Shown here: positions 1 through 8,220 of the stretch, piece by piece | Position numbering within the stretch: the first letter of the stretch is position 1 | How the letters are laid out: the number at the start of each line of letters is the position of its first letter | Origin: Roseitranquillus sp963709765 | GTDB taxonomy: Bacteria > Pseudomonadota > Alphaproteobacteria > Rhodobacterales > Rhodobacteraceae | Direction: 5' to 3' | NCBI GenBank assembly: GCA_963709765.1 | Contig: CAVPXL010000003.1 | Location: 248,001-312,000 of the forward strand | DNA length: 64,000 nucleotides | Notes under the pieces: generated by a model | Told to the model about the DNA's origin: nothing | What the model saw: only the letters and a program-made list of their open reading frames with translations | Database searches by the model: none | Position numbers and translations under genes: made by a program

Positions 1-224
1 TCCGCAGGTGGCGAAGATCCCCTCGCTGCCGCGGGAGCCCTTTCCGCAGGGGGCGCCGGCGCGGCGGGCGGTTTGCGGATCGCCATGGCCGGCGCGATGG
101 AGCCGTCCTTGCGCTGGAACCACTGATGCGCGCAGGCCGAGCATTGCACGTCACGCCCCTGATCGGGGACCAGCGCGGCCTCGATCTCGTACTGCGCGCC
201 GCAATTGGGGCAGACCAGTCGCAT
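1..224 (-). CDS. Zinc-ribbon domain protein, N-terminal part (cut by window edge)
   Basis: Reading leftward from an ATG at 224, 74 residues are visible before the window ends. They carry two CxxC pairs (C5/C8 and C28/C31) in the pattern of the short zinc-ribbon (MJ0042 type) that starts many alphaproteobacterial membrane proteins, here beginning MRLVCPNCGAQYEIE. A Pro/Ala-rich linker follows. In such proteins a single membrane segment and a variable C-terminal part normally come next, but that region lies outside the window. It is divergent from plsC. Function beyond metal binding cannot be inferred. Confidence 0.8.
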   Translation of the reverse strand, partial: MRLVCPNCGAQYEIEAALVPDQGRDVQCSACAHQWFQRKDGSIAPAMAIRKPPAAPAPPAERAPAAARGSSPPA

Positions 225-439
225 GACACCTCGACATTGCACGGCGACGAAGTCCGCCGCATGGTGGCCGCAAGAACGTAACCTGCCTGCAGGGCGGGTT
301 AAAGTCGAGCCCGGCACAGGCGGGAACAACCGGCGGCGGTGCGGCAATTGTGCCGCGACAGGAACGGGGGATGAGCGGTGGAAAGAGACGCCTGCGTGAT
401 GACCGGCGTGGTCGGTGGCCCGGGCAGGGCCTCGCGCTG

Positions 440-1168
440 ATGCAGTGGATCCGCTCCGTGATCTTCAACATCCAGATGTATCTGGCGATGCCGGTCCTGG
501 CGCTGGTCCTCACGCCGTTCGCGCTGTTCGATCGCGAGTATGCGTTTCACGCCGTTCACGCCTATTGCCGCTGGGTTCGCTGGACGGCCGGGTGGATGAT
601 CGGCCTGCGCTCCGAAATCCGGGGAGAGGTGCCGACCGAAGAGTGCATCATCGCCTCCAAGCACCAGTCGTTCTTCGACATCATCCTGATCGTCAGCGTG
701 GTGCCGCGGCCGAAGTTCATCATGAAGAAGGAGCTGCGCTGGGCGCCGATCCTGGGATGGTATGCCACGCGCATCGGGTGCATCCCGGTCGACCGCGGCA
801 AGCGGGGCCGGGCCGTGGCGCAGATGGTCGCGGCCGTGGAGGCGGGCCGCGATGGCGGCGGACAGCTCATCATCTATCCGCAGGGCACCCGTGTCGCGGC
901 GGGCGTGGTGCGGCCCTACAAGGTCGGGCCCGCCATCCTCTACAGCAAGCTGGAGCAGCCCTGCTATCCGGCGGCCACGAATGTCGGCGTCTTCTGGCCT
1001 CGGCGCGGCGTGCTGCGGCGGCCGGGGCTCGCGGTCGTCGAGTTCCTGCCGCCGATCCGACCCGGCCTTTCGCAGCAGGAATTCATGGCGCGCCTCGAGA
1101 CCGAGGTCGAAAGCGTCTCGAACGATCTGATGCGCGAGGCGGGACTGTCGCTGCCGGCCCCCGGCTGA
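440..1168 (+). CDS. plsC: 1-acyl-sn-glycerol-3-phosphate acyltransferase family protein
   Basis: A 242-residue member of the PlsC family, which moves an acyl chain onto lysophosphatidic acid in membrane phospholipid synthesis. The HX4D catalytic motif is present (H75 to D80, HQSFFD), as is a variant of the acceptor motif (YPQGTR, 146-151, where FPEGTR is usual). A hydrophobic N-terminal stretch (about 8-30) should anchor it to the inner membrane. I chose the ATG at 440 (MQWIRSVIFN) because the protein looks family-like from there. The frame stays open upstream and an ATG at 371 behind a GGGG run is an alternative. The next gene converges with it only 4 bases away. Confidence 0.85.
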   Translation: MQWIRSVIFNIQMYLAMPVLALVLTPFALFDREYAFHAVHAYCRWVRWTAGWMIGLRSEIRGEVPTEECIIASKHQSFFDIILIVSVVPRPKFIMKKELRWAPILGWYATRIGCIPVDRGKRGRAVAQMVAAVEAGRDGGGQLIIYPQGTRVAAGVVRPYKVGPAILYSKLEQPCYPAATNVGVFWPRRGVLRRPGLAVVEFLPPIRPGLSQQEFMARLETEVESVSNDLMREAGLSLPAPG

Positions 1169-1172
1169 GGGC

Positions 1173-2003
1173 TCAGCGCCAGAGCGCCTCGGCGTGGAAG
1201 GCCACGTGCTCCTCCATGAAGCTCGCCATGAAGAAGTAGCTGTGGTCGTAGCCGCGCTGGATGCGAAACGCGCCCTCCTGCCGCCGCGCGACCATGGCTA
1301 CGGCCAGCGCCTCGGGGCGCAGCAGGTCGAGGAACTGGTCGCCATCGCCCTGGTCGATCAGCATCGGGCCGGGAAAACCCTTCGCCTGCATCAGCAGCGT
1401 CGCGTCGTGGTCGGCCCATTCCGCATCGTTTGTGCCGAGATAGGCGGCGAATTGCTTGCGCCCCCAGTCGGATCGGGTGGGGTTGGCGATCGGGGCGAAG
1501 GCCGACACGCTGCGAAAACGCCCGGGCTGGCGCATGGCGATGGTCAGCGCGCCGTGCCCGCCCATGGAATGACCGGTGATCGCCTGCCGCGTGCGGTCGA
1601 GGGGGAGCGCGTCGAAAACCAGCTCCGGCAGTTCTTCGGTCAAATAGCTCCACATGCTGTAATGCGGGGCCCAGGGGGATTGCGTTGCATCGACGTAGAA
1701 GCCCGCGCCCTTGCCCAGATCGAAGGCCGCGTCGTCGGCGACGCCGTCGCCCCTCGGCGAGGTGTCGGGGAAGATCAGCGCCATGCCCTGCTCGGCGGCC
1801 CAGCCTTGCGCGCCGGCCTTGGTCATCGCGTTCTCGTGCGTGCAGGTCAGGCCGGACAGATACCACAGCACCGGCACCGGCCCGTCGCGCGCCTCCGCCG
1901 GCAGAAACACCGCGAACGTCATGTCACCGCGGCAGACCGCGCTTTCGTGGCGGCAGACGCGCTGAACGCCGCCGAAGCACCGGTTTTCGGTCACTGTTTC
2001 CAT
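1173..2003 (-). CDS. fghA: S-formylglutathione hydrolase
   Basis: A 276-residue alpha/beta hydrolase of the esterase D/FrmB family. It cleaves S-formylglutathione to formate and glutathione, the last step of glutathione-dependent formaldehyde oxidation in the cytoplasm. The nucleophile elbow GHSMGG puts Ser at 146. Asp222 (in DQGDGDQF) and His254 (in GYDHSYFF) complete the expected triad, and the family Cys in SGLTCTHEN is present. Length matches the family (about 275-280). The partner glutathione-dependent formaldehyde dehydrogenase is not in this window. An AEC carrier gene lies just upstream on the same strand, 37 bases away. Confidence 0.95.
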   Translation of the reverse strand: METVTENRCFGGVQRVCRHESAVCRGDMTFAVFLPAEARDGPVPVLWYLSGLTCTHENAMTKAGAQGWAAEQGMALIFPDTSPRGDGVADDAAFDLGKGAGFYVDATQSPWAPHYSMWSYLTEELPELVFDALPLDRTRQAITGHSMGGHGALTIAMRQPGRFRSVSAFAPIANPTRSDWGRKQFAAYLGTNDAEWADHDATLLMQAKGFPGPMLIDQGDGDQFLDLLRPEALAVAMVARRQEGAFRIQRGYDHSYFFMASFMEEHVAFHAEALWR

Positions 2004-2040
2004 GTGGTCTCTCCCATCAGCGAGCCGAACCTGACACGCT

Positions 2041-2964
2041 CTATCCGCCGAGCCAAGCGATCACGGCGGGCAGGGTGAGGATGCTGAACGCGGTCGAGAC
2101 CAGGATCGAGGCCGAAACCCGCTGCGGCGCCACCCCGTAATGCTGCGCCAGGATGTAGACGTTGCCGGCGACCGGCAGGGCGGCCGCCGCGATCATCACA
2201 CTCGCCGAGGCCGGCGCGACCGGCCAGATCACCAGTCCGGCCAGCGCGACGGCGGCGGGGTGCAGCACGAGCTTGGCCGTCGACAGCCAGACCGCCACCG
2301 ACAGATGCTCCGCCGAGTGCGCGGCGAGCGAGGCGCCGATGGCAAAGAGCGCGCCCGGCGTGGCGGCCCCGCCGAGCAGGATCAGGAACTCCTCCAGCGG
2401 CGCCCAGACCGGCACTCCGGCCGCCGACCAGGCGAATCCGGCGCTGATCGAGACGATCATCGGGTTGCGCACGAGGCCGCCCGCCACGGTCAGCAGGATG
2501 CGCGGCGACATCCGGCCGCGCGACGCGGTGACGAGGATGACGATCAGGCTGCCGAACACGATCAGGTCGACCGCCAGCACCAGCATGACCGGCCCGATCG
2601 CCTCCGGCCCGAGCAGGAGCGTCAGCATCGGCACGCCCAGAAAGCCGACGTTGCCGATCACCGCACACTGGGATTCCACCGCCGCCTCGGCCATCGGGCG
2701 GCCCCTGAGGAACGCCACGATCGTCGCCAGAAGGTAGATCGCGGCGGTTCCGGCCAGGTAGGCGCCGACGAGCGTCCAGTCGAGGATCTCCGCAAGGCTC
2801 AGCGTGGCCGAGAACCGGAACAGCATCGCCGAAAGCGCGAAGTAGAAGACGAACCGGGTCAGCCACGCCGTCGCGGCCTCGGGAAAGAACCCGCGCCGCG
2901 CCGCGCCATAGCCCAGCCCGATCAGCGCGAAGAACGGCATCGTCTTCAGCAGAACGTCGATCAT
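2041..2964 (-). CDS. AEC (auxin efflux carrier) family transporter
   Basis: A 307-residue very hydrophobic protein with about ten predicted membrane segments in two bundles separated by a short polar loop, the layout of the AEC family of secondary carriers. It begins MIDVLLKTMPFFALIGLGYG, typical for bacterial AEC proteins. Bacterial members export or import small organic acids such as malate, malonate or lactate, but the substrate cannot be read from the sequence. It is followed on the same strand by fghA with 37 bases between, so co-transcription is plausible. Confidence 0.85.
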   Translation of the reverse strand: MIDVLLKTMPFFALIGLGYGAARRGFFPEAATAWLTRFVFYFALSAMLFRFSATLSLAEILDWTLVGAYLAGTAAIYLLATIVAFLRGRPMAEAAVESQCAVIGNVGFLGVPMLTLLLGPEAIGPVMLVLAVDLIVFGSLIVILVTASRGRMSPRILLTVAGGLVRNPMIVSISAGFAWSAAGVPVWAPLEEFLILLGGAATPGALFAIGASLAAHSAEHLSVAVWLSTAKLVLHPAAVALAGLVIWPVAPASASVMIAAAALPVAGNVYILAQHYGVAPQRVSASILVSTAFSILTLPAVIAWLGG

Positions 2965-3005
2965 GGCGTCTCGGGCTGGCGGCTGGTCGGGCCGGACGCC
3001 AATGT

Positions 3006-3983
3006 CTATCCGGATCCGATGAGGATGCCCGCGGCAAGGACCAGCCCGCCGCCGAGGACGACCTGGAACGCGGCCCGGAGGAACGGCGTCTCCATGAACC
3101 GGTTCTGGATCCAGGCGATCGCCCAGAGTTCGATGAAGACGACGATGCCGGCGATGGTCGTGGCCGTCCAGAAATCGGTGATCAGGTAGGGCAACGCATG
3201 GCCCAGCCCGCCCACGGTCGTCATCACGCCGGAGGCCACGCCGCGCTTGAACGGCGAGCCGCGCCCCGAGATGGCGCCGTCATCCGACGCGGCCTCGGTA
3301 AAGCCCATCGAGATGCCCGCGCCGATGCTGGCGGCGAGGCCGACGAGGAAGGTCTCCCACGTATTGCCGGTGGCGAAGGCCGCGGCGAAGATCGGCGCCA
3401 GCGTGGACACCGAGCCGTCCATCAGCCCGGCGAGCCCGGGCTGGACCCAGGTCAGCACGAACTGGCGGTGGGCAGTGCGCGCCTCGGCGTCGCGTTCGTC
3501 ACCCGCAAGGTGGCGCTCGGCCAGCGCGTCGGCGTGCTCGGAATGCCTGGCCTCGGCCGCCGCCAGATCGCCAAGGAGCTGCCGCGTGGTCGCATCCGTG
3601 GCCTTGCGCGCGGCGGCCTCGTAGAAGACGCGGGCGTCGCGCTCCATCATCTCGGCCTCTTCGCGGATGCGCTCGATCCCGAGATTCTCGATCAGCCAGA
3701 CAGGACGCCGGGCGTAGTAGCCCGCGACATGCTCGCGCCGGAGCAGCGGGATGACCTCGCCGAAGCGATCGCGGAACAGCGCGATGAGACGACGGCGGTG
3801 CTCGTCCTCCTCGCCGGCCATGCCGTCGAAGATGGCGGCGCTGGCGGGATAATCCTCGCGCAGCCGCTCGGCGTAGAGCCGGTAGATCTGAGCGTCGTCC
3901 TCCTCGGACGAGATTGCCAGCGCAAGGATCTCGCGCTCGGAGAGGTCCGAAAATCGCCGCCGTGACGGAAGACCGGGGATCAT
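3006..3983 (-). CDS. mbfA: Rubrerythrin/VIT1 fusion, membrane iron exporter MbfA type
   Basis: A 325-residue two-part protein. Residues about 15-160 form a ferritin-like helical domain with the expected Glu and His-rich helices (SSEEDDAQIYR, GEEDEHRRR, EARHSEHAD). Residues about 175-325 form a VIT1/CCC1-type membrane domain. This fusion is MbfA, an inner-membrane iron exporter characterised in Bradyrhizobium and Agrobacterium that lowers cytoplasmic iron and is repressed by Irr there. I saw no clear Irr (ICE) box in the short divergent promoter region shared with the TetR gene. Confidence 0.9.
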   Translation of the reverse strand: MIPGLPSRRRFSDLSEREILALAISSEEDDAQIYRLYAERLREDYPASAAIFDGMAGEEDEHRRRLIALFRDRFGEVIPLLRREHVAGYYARRPVWLIENLGIERIREEAEMMERDARVFYEAAARKATDATTRQLLGDLAAAEARHSEHADALAERHLAGDERDAEARTAHRQFVLTWVQPGLAGLMDGSVSTLAPIFAAAFATGNTWETFLVGLAASIGAGISMGFTEAASDDGAISGRGSPFKRGVASGVMTTVGGLGHALPYLITDFWTATTIAGIVVFIELWAIAWIQNRFMETPFLRAAFQVVLGGGLVLAAGILIGSG

Positions 3984-4068
3984 GGTGCGTGCGTCCTTTC
4001 GTCGTCCACATGCCCGAACCTAACCAAGCGTGTGGCGGCGGCAATGGGGGAACGCCTTGAACCAACTG

Positions 4069-4080
4069 AACCGAGCGGTT
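4069..4080. promoter_or_regulatory. Palindromic operator candidate for the adjacent TetR regulator
   Basis: AACCG-AG-CGGTT is a perfect 12-base inverted repeat, and the flanks extend the symmetry with one mismatch. It sits 31 bases upstream of the TetR ATG and about 85 bases upstream of mbfA. Several AefR-like TetR regulators bind GAACC/GGTTC-type palindromes, so autoregulation is the simplest reading, possibly with control of mbfA. Confidence 0.5.
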
Positions 4081-4111
4081 TAATTGAGATGGGGCGGAAC
4101 AGGCGGTGCGA

Positions 4112-4726
4112 ATGGCGAACGTGATGGTCAAGATCAAGGGCCGGAAGGTCGAGCAGGTGCTGTGTGGCGCGCGCGAGATCTTCATGCGCGACGGTTTCGA
4201 GGGCGCCAGCGTCGACGAGATCGCCCGGACGGCCCGCGTCTCCAAGGCGACGCTCTACAGCTATTTCCCCGACAAGCGGATCATGTTCCTCGAAGTGGCC
4301 AGGGCCGAATGTTGCCGTCAGGCCGAGCGGGCCGCGCGAATGACCGAGGAGGCCGCGAGCATTCGCGACGCCCTTCGCGCCGCGGGCGAGAATCTGGTCG
4401 CGTTCATGATCTCGGATTTCGGGCTGAGCATGTTCCGAATCTGCGTGGCCGAGTCGGCGCGGTTTCCCGAGCTGGGCGAACAGTTCTACCAGTCGGGGCC
4501 CAAGGCGGTGCACGACCGGATCGTCGGCATGATCAGGGCGGGCATCGCGCGCGGCGAGCTGGAGGTCGAAGACGTGGAGCTCGCCGCCGACCAGTTCGTC
4601 GAGCTTTGCAGGGCCGACATCTTTCCGCGCATCGTCTTCTGCCGCAGCGTCCGGCTCGGCCCGCAGGACCTTGCACGGGTCATCGACGGGGCCGTGCGCA
4701 CCTTCATGGCACGCTACGGCACCTAG
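4112..4726 (+). CDS. TetR/AcrR family transcriptional regulator (AefR-like C-terminal domain)
   Basis: About 204 residues. The N-terminal helix-turn-helix is clear (ASVDEIARTARVSKATLYSYF, given here in two overlapping recognisable parts: VDEIAR and KATLYSYF). The C-terminal half resembles the TetR_C_7/AefR-like ligand domain. The ATG at 4112 is used; a GTG two codons upstream and an ATG at 4124 are alternatives. It is divergent from mbfA, with a palindrome between them. Its last codons overlap the end of the convergent NYN-domain gene by 4 bases. The ligand is unknown; AefR-type proteins often control efflux pumps or quorum-related genes. Confidence 0.9.
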   Translation: MANVMVKIKGRKVEQVLCGAREIFMRDGFEGASVDEIARTARVSKATLYSYFPDKRIMFLEVARAECCRQAERAARMTEEAASIRDALRAAGENLVAFMISDFGLSMFRICVAESARFPELGEQFYQSGPKAVHDRIVGMIRAGIARGELEVEDVELAADQFVELCRADIFPRIVFCRSVRLGPQDLARVIDGAVRTFMARYGT

Positions 4727-5463
4727 AGGCGGCGCACGACCCGCTGGTTGCCGGCGCCGCGCTTCATCTCGAAACCGTCGAGTTCGGCGATGAGGTCCGA
4801 CAGCTTCTTCTTGCCGTAGGTCCGGGTGTCGAAGTCGGGGTTGGCGGTCACGATGTACTGACCCACCTGGCCGAGGGAGTACCATTCCTCGTCCTGGTCG
4901 ATGGCGTCCATGGCACGCTCCACCAGAATGCGTGCATCCTCGGCCGGGGGCGGGGCGGTTTCCTCGATCTTGGCGGTCGTCTTGGCCGGTTTGGCGGATT
5001 TCGCTTTCACCTCGGGAGCGGGGGCGATGTTCTCGAGGAAGATGAACCGCTTGCAGGCCTTGCGGAACGCTTCGGGGGTCTTCTTCTGGCCCATGCCGAA
5101 GACGTCGAGCCCCTGTTCGCGCACGCGGCTCGCCAGCCGCGTGAAGTCGCTGTCCGACGAGATCAGCACGAAGCCGTTGAAGCGGCCCGAATGCAGGATG
5201 TCCATGGCGTCGATGACCAGCGCGATGTCGGAGGCGTTCTTGCCGGTGGTGTTGGCGAATTGCTGGTGCGGCACGATGGCGAGGCTGGCCAGGCGGTCCT
5301 TGTTCCAGCCTTGCGGAGCGCCGCCCGAGAAATCGCCATAGATGCGGCGGATGCTGGCCTCGCCGAAGCTGGCGATCTCCTCGAAGATGGCCTCGCCGTA
5401 ACGGGCGGGCACGTTGTCGGCGTCGATAAGGACGGCGAGAAGGGGGCGGCCTGTGTCGGACAT
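4723..5463 (-). CDS. NYN-domain (LabA/DUF88-like) protein with C-terminal OST-HTH/LOTUS domain
   Basis: A 246-residue protein. Residues about 8-145 match the NYN/LabA PIN-like nuclease fold: an early acidic site (LIDADNV, Asp14/Asp16), a second acidic patch (ASDIALVIDAMD) and a third (SSDSDFTRLA). A charged Lys/Ala/Pro linker (about 150-180) leads to a C-terminal domain like OST-HTH/LOTUS (EEWYSLGQVGQYI onwards), which binds RNA in other proteins. The combination suggests RNA cleavage or processing, but the substrate is unknown. The gene converges on and slightly overlaps the TetR gene. Confidence 0.88.
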   Translation of the reverse strand: MSDTGRPLLAVLIDADNVPARYGEAIFEEIASFGEASIRRIYGDFSGGAPQGWNKDRLASLAIVPHQQFANTTGKNASDIALVIDAMDILHSGRFNGFVLISSDSDFTRLASRVREQGLDVFGMGQKKTPEAFRKACKRFIFLENIAPAPEVKAKSAKPAKTTAKIEETAPPPAEDARILVERAMDAIDQDEEWYSLGQVGQYIVTANPDFDTRTYGKKKLSDLIAELDGFEMKRGAGNQRVVRRL

Positions 5464-5621
5464 TGGGCATTCTCCGCGTGAATGGGGGGGACTTGCGCCA
5501 AAACGTGCCGCGTCTCAAGCGGGATCGTGTTGCCGCGGCGTCGGCCGCGTCTCAACCATGAGGGTAGCATGCTTCGCCGGGAGGCGTGGCGGGGGGACTC
5601 GACTTCGGTCGGCCGGCGTGA

Positions 5622-5636
5622 GAACATAAAGTGAAC
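5622..5636 (+). promoter_or_regulatory. LexA-binding SOS box upstream of imuB
   Basis: GAACATAAAGTGAAC is an exact match to the alphaproteobacterial SOS box GAAC-N7-GAAC (also written GTTC-N7-GTTC), established for Rhodobacter and relatives. It ends 24 bases before the imuB ATG, the position expected for LexA repression of a DNA-damage gene. Confidence 0.85.
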
Positions 5637-5660
5637 TTCAGTGCTGCCACACTGTGAGCC

Positions 5661-7307
5661 ATGCCCCATCGCCGAATCCTCTCCCTGTGGTTTCCGCGGC
5701 TGGCGGCCGAACGGATCCTGCGGCTTGAACGCGGCAGGATCGACGGACCGCTGGCCGTGGTGGCCGACCGCGGCAACGTGCCCGTGCTCGTCTCGCTTTC
5801 GGCGGCGGCCGAGGCCGAGGGGCTGCGCGCGGGCCAGCCGGTGCGCGACGCGCAGGCGGCATGCCCGCACCTTCTGACCCGGCTGGCGAATCCGGAGGCG
5901 GAGCGCGCCTTTCTGACCTCGCTGCGGCGCTGGGCGGGGAAGTTCTCGCCCTGGGTCTCGGAAGAAGCGCCCGAGGGGCTGATCGTGGACCTCACGGGCT
6001 GCGCGCATCTTTTCGGCGGGGAGGAGGCGGTGAGCCTTCAGGCGGCCGAGGATTGCGCCGATCTGGGCCTGAGCGTGCAGACCGGCATCGCCGACACGGT
6101 CGGCGCGGCCTGGGCGCTGGCGCGGTTCGCCGGGCACGGCACGCAGGCGACCCATGACGGCGACGCCATCGACATGGAGGCGCCCGCCACCCGCGCGCGG
6201 GCGGTGCGGCGCCCGGCCTGGCGGCGCGGGGGGGGGGCCGTTGCACCGTGTGGGGGAGGCGCGCGGATCGCCCCGCCGGGGCGGACGCGGCAGGCGCTGG
6301 CGCCATTGCCGGTGGCGGCCCTGCGCATCGACGCGGAGACCGCGACCCAGCTTGCGCGGCTGGGTCTGCGCCGGGTGGACGAACTGGCAGGGCAGCCGCG
6401 GGCGGCGCTGGCGCGACGCTTCGGGACCGGCCTCGTGCGGCGGCTCGACCAGGCGCTGGGGGTGGAGCCCGAACCGGTCTCGCCCGCGCGGCCGCCCGAC
6501 CGCTTCGCCGTGCGCCTGACCCTGCCCGAGCCGATCGGCCTGGAGTCGGATATCCTCGCGGCGATCGACCGGCTTCTGCCGCAGCTTTCGCAGCGTCTGA
6601 CGGCGCGGGGGCGCGGGGCGCGGCGGGTGCGGCTGCAATGCTTCCGCGCCGACGGGACGATGCAGTGGGTCGAGGTGGGGCTGGCGCGGCCCTCGGCGGA
6701 TCCGGAGCGCCTGCGGCCGCTGCTGGCGATGAAGGTGGGCGAGATCGAGGCGGGCTTCGGCATCGACGCGGTGCGCATCGAGGCCCATGTGACCGAGCCG
6801 GTCCATGCCGCGCGTCACAAGGGGGGGCTGACCGTCACCGGCGAGGTGGTGGCGGCGCAGGGGGTCGATACCGGGCTCGACGATCTGATCGGGCGGCTGG
6901 GCGCGCGGGTGGGGCTTGAGGCGATCACCCGGCTGCATCCCGCGGACAGCCACATACCGGAGAAGGGGGCGACGGTGATGGCGGCGGCCTGGTCGGCGCC
7001 CGCCGCCGCCTGGCCCGAACCGCGTGTGCCACGCCCCCTGATGCTCTGGCGGCCGGAACCGGTGATGGCCGAAGCGGTGCCGCGCGTGCCGGAGACGTTC
7101 CGGTGGCGCGGCGCGACGCACCGGCCGGGCGCGGTGTCGGGGCCCGAGCGGATCGCGCCGGAATGGTGGCTCGACGAGCCCGACTGGCGCTCGGGCGTGC
7201 GCGACTACTGGCGGGTGACGACCGAGGGGGGGGACCGGATCTGGCTCTACTACGCCCACGGGGCGGCGATGAGCGCGGGCTGGTTCTGCCACGGGAGGTT
7301 CCGGTAG
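5661..7307 (+). CDS. imuB: ImuB-like Y-family polymerase homologue (damage-induced mutagenesis)
   Basis: A 548-residue Y-family protein beginning HRRILSLWFPRLAAERI, typical of ImuB. ImuB lacks polymerase catalytic residues and acts as an adaptor linking ImuA, DnaE2 and the beta clamp in error-prone repair. The palm/fingers part spans about 1-170 (ending GLSVQTGIADTVGAAWALARF), a helix-hairpin region is near 235-265, and the C-terminal DUF6504-like tail contains WRGATHRPGAVSGPERIAPEW. The SOS box just upstream supports LexA control. imuA and dnaE2 are usually adjacent but are not here. A ten-G run (6228-6237) lies in frame within a linker. Confidence 0.93.
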   Translation: MPHRRILSLWFPRLAAERILRLERGRIDGPLAVVADRGNVPVLVSLSAAAEAEGLRAGQPVRDAQAACPHLLTRLANPEAERAFLTSLRRWAGKFSPWVSEEAPEGLIVDLTGCAHLFGGEEAVSLQAAEDCADLGLSVQTGIADTVGAAWALARFAGHGTQATHDGDAIDMEAPATRARAVRRPAWRRGGGAVAPCGGGARIAPPGRTRQALAPLPVAALRIDAETATQLARLGLRRVDELAGQPRAALARRFGTGLVRRLDQALGVEPEPVSPARPPDRFAVRLTLPEPIGLESDILAAIDRLLPQLSQRLTARGRGARRVRLQCFRADGTMQWVEVGLARPSADPERLRPLLAMKVGEIEAGFGIDAVRIEAHVTEPVHAARHKGGLTVTGEVVAAQGVDTGLDDLIGRLGARVGLEAITRLHPADSHIPEKGATVMAAAWSAPAAAWPEPRVPRPLMLWRPEPVMAEAVPRVPETFRWRGATHRPGAVSGPERIAPEWWLDEPDWRSGVRDYWRVTTEGGDRIWLYYAHGAAMSAGWFCHGRFR

Positions 7308-7611
7308 CGATGGCGGGCCGGCGCCGCCCGGCAACCCCGCGATCGCCGGGCGGCGCCTGTGACACGGGCAAGGCGGCCTGTCTCCGGCTCGGGGAAAGGC
7401 CAAGGCCGAAAATCAGCGGAGATGCCGTCGGCGGCGCACTCGAGCGCGGCCGCGATCACAGACGAGATATCAGCGGCCATGCAGCAAGAGGCGGAGAGCC
7501 GGTCAGGCGCAGCAAGCGCCCGACCCAAGCACATCCCCGCCGTCCAGGCGGCTGTCGGGATGAGCAAAGTGCCGATCACCCGGAACGCGGCCCGGATGAC
7601 CGTGAAATGCT
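7308..7611. other. Intergenic stretch between imuB and the peroxiredoxin gene
   Basis: About 300 bases. Apart from the hairpin at its left end I see no recognisable gene. A minus-strand frame (7250-7579) begins with a membrane-like segment (GTLLIPTAAWTAGMCLG), but it runs into imuB, lacks a ribosome site and resembles nothing I know, so it is not called. The peroxiredoxin frame as read also continues through here because of its frameshift. Confidence 0.5.
7320..7357 (+). terminator. Strong hairpin downstream of imuB
   Basis: A perfect 13-base-pair GC-rich stem (7320-7332 with 7345-7357) and 12-base loop begin 13 bases after the imuB stop. There is no U-tract, so it may act as a Rho-associated or bidirectional terminator rather than a classic intrinsic one. 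Confidence 0.55.
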
Positions 7612-8102
7612 TCAGAGCGTGGCGAGCAACGCCTCACCCCCGAGGCTTCACAGACGCCCGGGCTGTCTTCCACGTGCAGCGTCTTGACCACCCCGTCCTC
7701 GACCAGCATCGCGTAGCGCTTCGAGCGCCCGATCAGGCCCGCCGGCGGCGCGTCGAAATCGAGGCCGATCGCCCGGGTGAAGGCGCATTCGGGGTCGCCC
7801 AGCAGGGTGATGCCCGCCTTCGACGCGCCGGTCTCCTCGTCCCAGGCGCCAAGGACGAACGGGTCGTTGACCGCGATGCAGATGATCTCGTCAACGCCCT
7901 TTTCGCGAAACGCCTCCACATTCCTCACGAAGCTCGGCATGTGCGCCGAGTGGCAGGTGGGGGTGAACGCACCCGGCACCGCGAAGATCGCCACGCGCCG
8001 CCCGTCCAGCCGTTCGCCGAGTTCCACCTGCTCGGGGCCATTGTCGCCGAGCCGCACCAGGTGCGCCCCCGGCAGCTTGTCGCCTTCCTTGATAGTCGCC
8101 AT
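7612..8102 (-). CDS. Peroxiredoxin (Prx5-like), frameshifted at its last codons as read
   Basis: A 163-residue 1-Cys/atypical peroxiredoxin of the Prx5/PMP20 type after repair. It reduces peroxides through Cys50 in PGAFTPTCHSAHMPSF, usually with glutaredoxin or glutathione. As read, five Gs (minus strand; 7637-7641) shift the frame at GVCEAS and give an unrelated 40-odd residue tail ending at 7503. Adding one G restores GGEALLATL and a stop at 7612, which matches the family C-terminus and length (about 161-163). The break is more likely a homopolymer error than a real mutation. The gene is divergent from rsmD. Confidence 0.88.
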
Positions 8103-8220
8103 CACTTGCCTCGTTTGCTTAAGGGTCCTCACGAGATATAGCGTCGCCCCGCGGCGGCGACCAGAACAGGAGGCAGCGGCGAACGATGATCGAAGCGCGA
8201 CCGCCCCTGCGAGGCCGGCC

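Noticed and set aside
5163..7403. Long minus-strand frame (about 746 codons) opposite imuB
   Set aside because: Pro/Arg/His-rich, no ribosome site, no recognisable domain; a shadow of the GC-rich plus-strand gene.
7250..7579. Minus-strand frame with a membrane-like start, overlapping the end of imuB
   Set aside because: No ribosome site, overlaps a well-supported gene for many codons, and nothing recognised.
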